NCBI GenBank assembly: GCA_025963615.1
Contig: JAOQAL010000571.1
Location: 1-10,207, forward strand
DNA: 10,207 nucleotides
Direction of reading: 5' to 3'
Source: Chitinophagaceae bacterium
GTDB taxonomy: Bacteria > Bacteroidota > Bacteroidia > Chitinophagales > Chitinophagaceae
Numbering within the stretch: position 1 is the stretch's first letter; the number at the start of each line of letters is the position of its first letter. The notes beneath the pieces were generated by a model. That model ran no database searches. It was not told the DNA's origin and worked only from the letters and a program-made list of their open reading frames with translations. The translations under genes and the position numbers were made by a program. Positions 1 to 6,340 of this stretch are shown here, one piece after another.

Positions 1-63
1 AGCTCGTAGGGTGAGGCGATTTAGGCTGGTAAAGAGTTTCATCTGTTTTACCGGACAATAATG

Positions 64-77
64 ATGCTGGATGCTGG
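64..77 (+). repeat. Short 7-bp repeat, ATGCTGG family, second site
   Basis: Two perfect ATGCTGG units lie four bases beyond the TAA stop of the minus-strand amidohydrolase (82-84). It is the same unit as the array after uxaC, but relative to the adjacent gene it is in the opposite orientation (CCAGCAT on the coding strand). Two units alone would be unremarkable; the match to the longer array makes it worth recording. Bases 1-63 otherwise hold nothing I can identify. Confidence 0.55.
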
Positions 78-81
78 ATCC

Positions 82-1725
82 TTATTTCTTTTCCAGGGTG
101 GGATAGCTAATTCCCAACTGTTCCAGGTAGGTTTTATACTTGGCCGGATTGTAATAATATTTTTTCATCTGCTCCCGGTACCTGGCCATGATTTCTGTAT
201 TGAGATATGTGGCTGGCGGGTCATTGGCCGTAATAAATGGCATGTATTTTACATTCTTCGTCTGTACATTGATGAAATAATTTTTTGCACTGTCTATAAT
301 TTTAGGTGTGGTGAAAATATCAATCAAGGTCAGCGCTGTTGCTTTGGCACCAGCTAATGTGCCTTTGTGCGCAATGGGTGTTGCCATGGCAATGGCATCT
401 GCCCAATGATGACCCTTGGTGCCGGGAATATTGGCAGGATACCAGAGAACTATTGTTGGCACATTCCATGAAATATCTGCGATATCATCAGAGCCACCGC
501 CCCATGAAAATGGCGCCGAGCCTGTAATGGTATCCACTTTATTTTTCAACCCGTCAACCGGTTTTCCTTCTTCATCAATCTTGGGCGCCTCCACTAATTT
601 TTGAACGGCTGCGGCCAGTTGCCGGTCCGCATCCGTCCACACCGGCATGCCTACTTTTTTTATATTGGTGTACATGGCTTCCGCAAGGGGTTTATTAAAA
701 TGCCCGGGCCAGGCAGTACCCAAAACCTGGTATTTCATTTTGGTATCGGTCATCATCGCCGCACCCTGGGCAATCCGGAGGCCGGCATCATACACCATTT
801 TGATATCCTCGTAATTTCTTTCCCTGAAAAAATACCAGACACTGGCTTTGGATGGCACCACATTCGGTTGATCGCCACCGTCAGTAATTACATAATGCGA
901 CCGCTGGGTTGGTTTCAAATGCTCTCTTTTAAAATTCCAACCTGCATCCATCAACTCCACCGCATCCAGGGCACTCTTGCCTCTCCATGGCGCACCGGCG
1001 GCATGGGCTGCTTCCCCATCAAAAGAAAATTTTACGGATACCAGTCCATTCATGCCCGGGTCACCATAACCTACAGCAAACGCTCCACCAACATGCGTGA
1101 AAATGCAGGCATCTACATTTTTAAAATATCCGTCCCGGATATACCAGGCTTTGCTGCCCAGCAATTCTTCGGCAACGCCGGGCCATATAATAATGGTTCC
1201 GGCCATGTGATTTTTCTGCATTAATTCTTTCATTGCGATGGCCGCATAAATAATTACTGCCTGTCCTGAGTTATGACCTTCCCCATGACCTGGAGCACCT
1301 TCTACGATCGGATCTTTATAGGCAACACCCGGCTTTTGCGATGCTTTCGGGATGCAGTCAATATCACTGCCCAATGCGATCACGGGACTACCACTTCCCC
1401 ATTTGGCAAGCCAGGCAGTGGGTATTCCCGAAATACCCTTCTCCACATTGAATCCATTTTTGCTGAGTATGTCTGTGATGTATTTCGAGGTCTCAATTTC
1501 CTGAAAACCCAGTTCGCCAAAACTGAAAATCATATCGACCATCTCCTGCACATTTTTTTCTTTTGCAGAAACGGCTGCAAGCGCCTCTTTCTTCAAGCCT
1601 TCTATAAATAACGAGTCATAAGATTTTGCGGTCTGCGCTTTTGCAACGTGAAAGAAAAATAAGGCGCCCGTGATGAAAATAAAACGGGCAGCCCCTTTGG
1701 CAGCTTTTTGGTTTGTCTGTCTCAT
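82..1725 (-). CDS. Secreted M20-family amidohydrolase, AbgB-like
   Basis: This 547-residue protein is a metal-dependent amidohydrolase of the M20 peptidase family, closest in layout to the p-aminobenzoyl-glutamate hydrolase subunit B (AbgB) group. Residues 1-30 form a signal peptide: basic start, hydrophobic stretch about 13-25, and an AKA|QT cleavage site, so it should act in the periplasm. M20 landmarks are GSDID (119-123), GHGEGHNSG (146-154), the catalytic EE pair (186-187), THVGG (210-214), the dimerisation-domain segment GEAAHAAGAPWRGKSALDA (237-255) and a late GHHWAD (438-443). The frame is open back to 1887, but the first 54 residues of that version have no family similarity that I recognise and would bury the signal peptide, so I start at the ATG at 1723-1725. 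At residue 149 a Glu sits where many M20 amidohydrolases carry a Cys metal ligand. The natural substrate cannot be read from the sequence; an N-acyl amino acid or peptide is plausible. Family call is firm, substrate is not. Confidence 0.88.
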   Translation of the reverse strand: MRQTNQKAAKGAARFIFITGALFFFHVAKAQTAKSYDSLFIEGLKKEALAAVSAKEKNVQEMVDMIFSFGELGFQEIETSKYITDILSKNGFNVEKGISGIPTAWLAKWGSGSPVIALGSDIDCIPKASQKPGVAYKDPIVEGAPGHGEGHNSGQAVIIYAAIAMKELMQKNHMAGTIIIWPGVAEELLGSKAWYIRDGYFKNVDACIFTHVGGAFAVGYGDPGMNGLVSVKFSFDGEAAHAAGAPWRGKSALDAVELMDAGWNFKREHLKPTQRSHYVITDGGDQPNVVPSKASVWYFFRERNYEDIKMVYDAGLRIAQGAAMMTDTKMKYQVLGTAWPGHFNKPLAEAMYTNIKKVGMPVWTDADRQLAAAVQKLVEAPKIDEEGKPVDGLKNKVDTITGSAPFSWGGGSDDIADISWNVPTIVLWYPANIPGTKGHHWADAIAMATPIAHKGTLAGAKATALTLIDIFTTPKIIDSAKNYFINVQTKNVKYMPFITANDPPATYLNTEIMARYREQMKKYYYNPAKYKTYLEQLGISYPTLEKK

Positions 1726-1739
1726 GTGTGGGGTTTGTT

Positions 1740-1747
1740 CAAATATA
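1740..1747 (-). promoter_or_regulatory. Possible Bacteroidota -7 element for the amidohydrolase
   Basis: On the minus strand these bases read TATATTTG, an exact match to the TAnnTTTG -7 consensus of the Bacteroidota primary sigma factor. I see no clean TTTG -33 element at the expected 19-21 base spacing; the nearest run reads CTTTTC. The implied transcript would have a leader of only about 10 bases before the ATG at 1725. The motif is short and can occur by chance. Confidence 0.3.
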
Positions 1748-1911
1748 AAACAACTGGGTGGTTTTACTGAAAAGGCGAACACCAAAGAAGCTAAAAAATA
1801 TGGCCGTTGTTTTGAAGAGAATAATTGACCGTTGGAAAAATAAAACAAAGAAAGTTGAGTACCTTTCTTTAGAATTTTCAGGCTCATAGCGCAGACTCAA
1901 TTAACCCACTG

Positions 1912-1976
1912 CCGTCCAGACTATCCCTGGTTGGGTAGTTACCTGGTTTGTGCAGGCGGTTTAGCAGGGATGACGG
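1912..1976 (+). promoter_or_regulatory. GC-richer patch with two competing folds upstream of the isomerase gene
   Basis: The 298-base gap 1726-2023 has no credible gene. Most of it is A/T-rich, but about 1905-1980 is clearly richer in G+C and holds inverted repeats. A long-range helix pairs CCGTC (1912-1916) with GACGG (1972-1976) and ATCCCT (1923-1928) with AGGGAT (1966-1971), separated by a six-base bulge on the 5' side. A local hairpin, ACTA(T)CCC (1920-1927) with GGGTAGT (1933-1939), uses the same CCC and so excludes the inner helix. A small CCTG/CAGG hairpin (1942-1956) fits inside the outer fold. The patch ends 47 bases before the ATG at 2024, where a leader RNA would sit. I recognise no known riboswitch here, and strand and function are inference. 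Confidence 0.3.
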
Positions 1977-2023
1977 GGACAAACGAAAAAAAGTAACCAA
2001 TACCATTAACCTAATAATTAAAT

Positions 2024-2953
2024 ATGAAAAATTCAAGACGATCTTTTATCAGGAACAGCCTGGCAGGATCGCTGGCGGCTACTTTGTCCCCTTCATTTAC
2101 AAATGCAGCAACCGTTCAACTTAAGCCACGCATCAAGCTGAGTATTTCATCCTATTCTTACTGGCATTTTAAAGAGAAGAAATTCCCAATCGAAACGGTA
2201 ATTGATGAAGCCGCCAAATCAGGTGTAGAAGGTATTGACATACTTCATGTGCAGATGGAGAGTGAAGACAACAGGTATATCCAGCAACTAAAACGCCATG
2301 CTTATCTTAACGGTATAACTTTTACCTGCCTTTCCATTCATCAGAGTTTTGTTTCACCAGATAAAGAAGTACTCAGGAAGGAAATAGAACATACCAAAAA
2401 ATGTATTGAGCTGGCTGCAAAAATGGGTATCCCCTGCCTGAGGTTAAATTCCGGAAGGTGGAATACTATAAAGTCTTTCGATGAATTGATGAAAAACCGG
2501 GGTGTGGAACCGATCCTTCCAGGTTACACCGAAGCCGATGGATTCAAATGGTGTATTGATAGCATACAGCAATGCCTGCCGGTAGCCGAAGAATTTGGAG
2601 TTTTATTGGCACTCGAAAATCATTGGGGGTTGTGCTCCACGCCTGAGGGACAATTGCGCATTAAAAAAGCCATCGATTCGCCCTGGCTGGGAATTTTGAT
2701 GGACACCGGAAATTTTCTTGAAAATCCGTATTCGAAATTAGAGATGATTGCACCCTATACCAATTTTGTGCAGGCAAAAACTTATTATGGTGGCGGTGAA
2801 TGGTATTCCCTGGAGCTCGATTACAAACGAATAATCGACATTCTTCAAAAAGTAAATTACCAGGGCTATATCTCCCTGGAATTTGAAGGCAAGGAAGACC
2901 CATTCACCGCTGTACCAAAAAGTATTGAGATGTTAAGAGAGGCCATGCGATGA
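2024..2953 (+). CDS. Tat-exported sugar phosphate isomerase/epimerase (xylose isomerase-like TIM barrel)
   Basis: This 309-residue protein belongs to the AP endonuclease 2 / xylose isomerase-like TIM-barrel superfamily, which includes hexulose, myo-inosose and tagatose/psicose epimerases. It opens with a twin-arginine signal: SRRSFIRNS (4-12), then a weakly hydrophobic stretch and a likely cleavage after TNA (about 26-28). It is therefore probably exported folded to the periplasm, as is common for such isomerase-like proteins in Bacteroidota. The barrel runs from about residue 37 to 305. Likely metal-site residues are Glu198 (LALENH), Asp227 (MDTGNF) and Glu286 or Glu288 (SLEFEG). The strand that often supplies a His reads FVQAKTYY (248-255), with Gln at 250, so the third ligand may differ or lie at His200. 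The gene is divergent from the amidohydrolase and followed by a 115-base gap. The substrate is unknown; hexose-type sugars or keto-sugar derivatives are the usual guess for this group. Confidence 0.85.
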   Translation: MKNSRRSFIRNSLAGSLAATLSPSFTNAATVQLKPRIKLSISSYSYWHFKEKKFPIETVIDEAAKSGVEGIDILHVQMESEDNRYIQQLKRHAYLNGITFTCLSIHQSFVSPDKEVLRKEIEHTKKCIELAAKMGIPCLRLNSGRWNTIKSFDELMKNRGVEPILPGYTEADGFKWCIDSIQQCLPVAEEFGVLLALENHWGLCSTPEGQLRIKKAIDSPWLGILMDTGNFLENPYSKLEMIAPYTNFVQAKTYYGGGEWYSLELDYKRIIDILQKVNYQGYISLEFEGKEDPFTAVPKSIEMLREAMR

Positions 2954-3000
2954 TGCTATGTGTATTAAATAACTATTCATTTCACAAAAAAACATCGCCG

Positions 3001-3020
3001 AACCTGGATTTTTCCTGGTT
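3001..3020 (+). terminator. Weak imperfect hairpin after the isomerase gene
   Basis: AACC-T-GG (3001-3007) pairs with CC-T-GGTT (3014-3020) around an ATTTTT loop, leaving a T-T mismatch, and two further T residues follow directly. It lies between the isomerase stop at 2953 and the cyclase start at 3069, where a terminator would be expected. The stem is short, mismatched and has a poor U-tract, so a terminator role is tentative. The rest of 2954-3068 is A/T-rich leader with no promoter motif I can defend. Confidence 0.25.
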
Positions 3021-3068
3021 TTCAAGATAAATAGTAACAGCTGATTTTTTATTCAATAATAAGAGTGT

Positions 3069-5009
3069 ATGACCCAGACCCGTCAACTCGCTGCTATCGT
3101 GTTTACCGACATCGTCGGGTATACAGCATTAATGGGCAATGATGAACAAAAAGCATTTGTGCTGCTGAAAAAAAACAGGGAACTACAAAGGCCAATCATT
3201 GAACTATACAATGGCCGTTGGATAAAAGAATTAGGAGATGGTGTTTTGGCGAGTTTTCTCACAGTGACCGAAGCGGTGATGTGTTCCATTGAAATTCAAA
3301 CAGCCTGCGATCACATTCCCGGGTTGAAACTTCGTATCGGTATTCACCAGGGAGAAGTGGTGTTTGAAAATAATGATGTGTTTGGAGATGGCGTTAATAT
3401 TGCTTCCAGAATACAGGCCCTGGCGCCCATTGGAGGTATCTGGCTTTCCGAATCTGCCTATCGAAATATTATTAACAACAAAGAAATAAAAACAAAATTC
3501 GCTGGAAACCAGCCCTTGAAAAATGTAAAAGAACCCGTTCCCATTTATGAAATAATTATAGATCAAACCAATACTTTAACCGACAGTATGACGAAGGAAC
3601 CAACTAAAAAATCACCGGAAAAAAGTATTGCGGTGTTACCCTTTGTCAATATGAGTAATGATCCGGAGCAGGAATATTTCAGTGATGGAATGGCTGAAGA
3701 AATCCTCAATTCGCTGACCCATTTAAAGGATTTAAAAGTAGCCGGCCGTACTTCTACCTTTCAGTTTAAGGGAAAAAATATTGACTTACGGGAAGTAGGA
3801 GAAAAACTAAAAGTAAGGACCGTACTGGAAGGCAGTATCCGCAAACAGGGAAATAAAATCAGGATCACGGCACAATTAATTAATGCGGAAGATGGCTATC
3901 ATCTTTGGAGTGAAAGATATGACAGGGAGCTGGACGATATTTTCGCTGTACAGGATGAAATCGCTTTGGTAATAACTGAAAAACTGAAAGTGATATTATT
4001 AGCCAATGACCGGGAACTCATCACGCAAACATATACCCAAAATACAGAGGCCTATGAGTTATATCTCAAAGGAAAGTATGAATGGGCGAAACGCACCCGC
4101 GAAGGATTCCTGAAAAGCATTGATTATTTTAACCAGGCTATCCAGGTGGATCCAAAATACAGCCTGGCTTATGCCGGAATCGCTGACAGCTATACGTTAT
4201 TATGCGGATACCATATTCTGTCACCTGAAGCCAGTATTCCAAAAGCAAAAATGGCAGCTGAAAAAGCCATATTGCTAAATCCATCACTGGCAGAAGCTGC
4301 TGAAGCTACCGGGCATATTGAATTTCTTGTTGACCTGAATTGGGAAAAAGCAGAGGATGACTATAAAAGAGCCCTGCAACTGAATCCGAGTTTTGCAACC
4401 GCTTTTCAGCGTTTGGCGTTAATGCTGGCTACAAGGGAAAGATATACCGAAGCTCAGGAACTTATCAAAAAAGCCCAGGAACTCGAACCTCTTTCCAAAA
4501 TCATAAATACAGATGCCGGATTAATCCACTTATTGATGGGTGAAACCGATAAGGCCATTAACCAATGCGAAGAAGTTTTAGAAATCGATCCGGCTTTCCC
4601 AGTTGCCCTTTTCATCCAGGGACTTGCCTATGAACAAAATGAAAGGTTCGAACTGGCGATTGCCAATTTTAAGAAAGGGGCAAAAGCAGCCAACAATAGT
4701 CCTATTATTTTATCAGCATTGAGCCATGCATTAGCTAAAAACGGCAACCAGATGGAGGCCATCGAAATGCTGCAAAAACTCGAAAATTCACTGGACGAAA
4801 AATATATTTCTCCTTATTGCATTGCAGTCATTTGTGCCGGTCTTGGTAAAAAGGATGAGGTATTTAAATGGCTTAATAAGGCCGTTACAGGTAAATCAGT
4901 ATGGATGATCCATCTCCATTTCAGCGCCGATCCGCGGTTTAAGGAACTAAAACAAGATATGCGGTTTGTTGAAATTTTTAAGCGAATAAGAATGACGAAT
5001 GAGAAATAA
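3069..5009 (+). CDS. Class III adenylate cyclase - TolB-like domain - TPR fusion protein
   Basis: This 646-residue protein has three parts. Residues about 7-165 are a class III nucleotide cyclase domain, which should make cAMP from ATP. Both metal-binding aspartates are present (Asp14 in FTDIVGYT, Asp57 in LGDG). So are the adenine-specifying pair (Lys53, Asp103) and the Asn110/Arg114 of VNIASR, which support the transition state. The set favours adenylate over guanylate cyclase and suggests an active enzyme. Residues about 185-310 (from SIAVLPFVNMS) match the TolB-like/CadC-type amino-terminal domain often found after such cyclases. Residues about 325-600 are TPR helical repeats, with recognisable units ending in VDPKY, LNPSL, LNPSF, LEPLS and IDPAF, probably a protein-binding sensor. 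No transmembrane segment is visible between domains, so the protein looks cytoplasmic. Its last codons (from 4991) lie in a 7-base tandem repeat that also supplies the stop. The stimulus and cAMP target are unknown. Confidence 0.9.
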   Translation: MTQTRQLAAIVFTDIVGYTALMGNDEQKAFVLLKKNRELQRPIIELYNGRWIKELGDGVLASFLTVTEAVMCSIEIQTACDHIPGLKLRIGIHQGEVVFENNDVFGDGVNIASRIQALAPIGGIWLSESAYRNIINNKEIKTKFAGNQPLKNVKEPVPIYEIIIDQTNTLTDSMTKEPTKKSPEKSIAVLPFVNMSNDPEQEYFSDGMAEEILNSLTHLKDLKVAGRTSTFQFKGKNIDLREVGEKLKVRTVLEGSIRKQGNKIRITAQLINAEDGYHLWSERYDRELDDIFAVQDEIALVITEKLKVILLANDRELITQTYTQNTEAYELYLKGKYEWAKRTREGFLKSIDYFNQAIQVDPKYSLAYAGIADSYTLLCGYHILSPEASIPKAKMAAEKAILLNPSLAEAAEATGHIEFLVDLNWEKAEDDYKRALQLNPSFATAFQRLALMLATRERYTEAQELIKKAQELEPLSKIINTDAGLIHLLMGETDKAINQCEEVLEIDPAFPVALFIQGLAYEQNERFELAIANFKKGAKAANNSPIILSALSHALAKNGNQMEAIEMLQKLENSLDEKYISPYCIAVICAGLGKKDEVFKWLNKAVTGKSVWMIHLHFSADPRFKELKQDMRFVEIFKRIRMTNEK

Positions 5010-5039
5010 GAAATGAGAAATAAGGAATGAGAAAGTTAG
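4991..5039 (+). repeat. 7-bp tandem array, AATRAGR family
   Basis: Six consecutive 7-base units with consensus AATRAGR start at 4991, 4998, 5005, 5012, 5019 and 5026, followed by a decayed unit AAGTTAG at 5033-5039. AATGAGA occurs three times; the others differ at one or two positions. The first two and a half units are coding and give the cyclase its last residues (MTNEK) and TAA stop (5007-5009); the remainder is non-coding. Confidence 0.85.
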
Positions 5040-5044
5040 GGCAA

Positions 5045-5100
5045 AACACTCACCATTCACTACTCACCATTCACCATTCACTATTCACTATTCACCACCC
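5045..5100 (+). repeat. 7-bp tandem array, ACYAYTC family, copy 1
   Basis: Exact 7-base periodicity: ACCATTC at 5052, 5066 and 5073, ACTACTC at 5059, ACTATTC at 5080 and 5087, flanked by decayed units AACACTC (5045-5051) and ACCACCC (5094-5100). The array fills most of the gap between the convergent cyclase and uxuA genes and runs straight into a palindrome at the uxuA stop. The same unit family recurs at 9306-9340. Confidence 0.88.
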
Positions 5101-5114
5101 GATAGCTATCGGGT
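5097..5114. repeat. Perfect 18-bp palindrome overlapping the uxuA stop
   Basis: ACCCGATAGCTATCGGGT is a perfect inverted repeat with no spacer. As RNA it could form a six- to seven-base stem with a tight loop. On the minus strand it spells the last uxuA codons ACC CGA and the stop TAG (5106-5108). No T-run follows on either strand, so a classic intrinsic terminator is not supported, although a role as a bidirectional end structure between convergent genes is possible. From memory, the core CCCGATAGCTATCGGG is a dispersed intergenic element in other Bacteroidota; I could not check this here. Confidence 0.75.
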
Positions 5115-6281
5115 CACCATTAAACTTCTGCTCACTCCCAATTCCAGCCCTCTCAATTCTGCCAATCCTTTTAATCTTCCGATAGCGGAATATCCGGCGT
5201 AGGTCTTTTTATTCAGATCGTCCAGCATCTGGTGACCATGATCAGGCCGCATCGGAATGGATTGTTTTCTTCTGCGCATGAGCAGCACCACTTCCTTCAT
5301 GATCTCATACATATCGGTATCACCGGCAAGGTGATCGGCCTCATAAAAATTTCCCTCGGCATCTCTTTTGGTATTGCGCAGGTGCAGGAAATGAACATGA
5401 TCACCAAATCGTTTCAACATTTTTAGCAAATCATTATCAGCCCTCACCCCGAAGGAGCCGGTACAAAAACATAGTCCGTTGGCTGGTGATACCACGGCAC
5501 TCAACAAATCAGCCGCATCCTGCTCCGTGCTCATGATCCGCGGCAATCCTAATACTGAATAAGGAGGGTCATCCGGGTGGATAGCCATCTTCAAACCACA
5601 TTCTTCCGCCACAGGAACCACCTGCCGGAGAAAATAAAAAAGATGCTGTTTGAGTTTTGCCGCATCAATTCCATCATAGGTCTTCAACGCTATTAATACC
5701 TGCTCCAGGGTAAATGATTCATCACTGCCGGGCAGGCCCAGCATCATGTTGCGAAAAAGAAACTCCTTTTCTGCTTCAGACATTATTTCAAATTTCGCCT
5801 TGGCTTTTTTCATTTCTTCCGGTGAATAATTTTTTTCCGCACCCGGCCTTTTTAATAAAAACAAATCAAAAGCTATAAAAGCGATCCGATCAAAATATAA
5901 GCCCGTACTGCCATCGGGCAGCCTGTAAGAAATATTGGTACGCAACCAATCCAGGATCGGCATAAAATTATAGGTAACTACTTTTAATCCGCAGGCGGAT
6001 ACATTACGCAGGCTCGTTTTATAATTTTCAATCCATTCCCGGTAATTACCGGATTGCTTTTTAATGTCCTCGTGTACCGGCATGCTTTCAATCACCGTCC
6101 AGTCCATGCCGGCAGCTTCAATAACATTTCTTCGCTTACTGATCTCCTCTATAGTCCATACTTCCCCCACGGGAATATGATGAAGCGCTGTCACAACGCC
6201 AGCGCAACCGGCCTGGCGGATATCGGCAAGGCTAACCGGGTCATTCGGCCCGTACCATCGCATAGTTTGATGCATCAACAT
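5106..6281 (-). CDS. uxuA: Mannonate dehydratase UxuA
   Basis: UxuA dehydrates D-mannonate to 2-keto-3-deoxy-D-gluconate in the cytoplasm, the third step of glucuronate catabolism. The amino end [18 protein letters not shown] and the following [14 protein letters not shown] (29-42) are hallmarks of the family. The TIM-barrel metal site is visible: His235 (AIHPDD), Cys273 (FCTGS), His300 (FLHLRN) and Asp347 (RPDHGH), matching the Cys/His/His/Asp set known for Mn2+-dependent mannonate dehydratases. The length, 391 residues, is normal for the family. The first ATG (6279-6281) gives [11 protein letters not shown]. The third residue is also Met (6273-6275), and starting there gives MHQTMRWYG, which aligns better with the E. 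coli start as I remember it (MEQTWRWYG); both remain possible. The gene is divergent from uxaC and convergent with the cyclase. Its final Thr-Arg and TAG lie inside a palindromic repeat. Confidence 0.97.
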   Translation of the reverse strand: MLMHQTMRWYGPNDPVSLADIRQAGCAGVVTALHHIPVGEVWTIEEISKRRNVIEAAGMDWTVIESMPVHEDIKKQSGNYREWIENYKTSLRNVSACGLKVVTYNFMPILDWLRTNISYRLPDGSTGLYFDRIAFIAFDLFLLKRPGAEKNYSPEEMKKAKAKFEIMSEAEKEFLFRNMMLGLPGSDESFTLEQVLIALKTYDGIDAAKLKQHLFYFLRQVVPVAEECGLKMAIHPDDPPYSVLGLPRIMSTEQDAADLLSAVVSPANGLCFCTGSFGVRADNDLLKMLKRFGDHVHFLHLRNTKRDAEGNFYEADHLAGDTDMYEIMKEVVLLMRRRKQSIPMRPDHGHQMLDDLNKKTYAGYSAIGRLKGLAELRGLELGVSRSLMVTR

Positions 6282-6340
6282 GAGCGCAATTTAATTTTTT
6301 AATCCTTTTTATTATAAGTTATCTTGCTATTCTGAAAATT
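6282..6340. promoter_or_regulatory. Divergent uxuA / uxaC control region
   Basis: Only 59 very A/T-rich bases separate the start codons of uxuA (minus) and uxaC (plus), so both promoters and any shared operator must lie here or inside the genes. On the plus strand TATCTTG (6320-6326) is an imperfect match to the Bacteroidota -7 element, lacking one T. ATAAGTTAT is a small palindrome overlapping it. Neither is strong enough to name an operator. The shared spacer suggests joint control of the two hexuronate enzymes. Confidence 0.45.

Noticed and set aside
601..1224. 207-residue open frame on the plus strand
   Set aside because: It is antisense to the well-supported amidohydrolase gene and has no recognisable motif.
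1726..1887. 54-residue amino-terminal extension of the amidohydrolase frame
   Set aside because: It precedes a well-formed signal peptide and looks like A/T-rich leader sequence; the Met at 1725 is the better start.
4991..5100. CRISPR array
   Set aside because: The repeats are direct 7-base units without spacers; there is no repeat-spacer structure and no cas gene.
5097..5114. Intrinsic terminator at the palindrome
   Set aside because: It lacks a T-run on both strands, so it is recorded as a palindromic repeat only.
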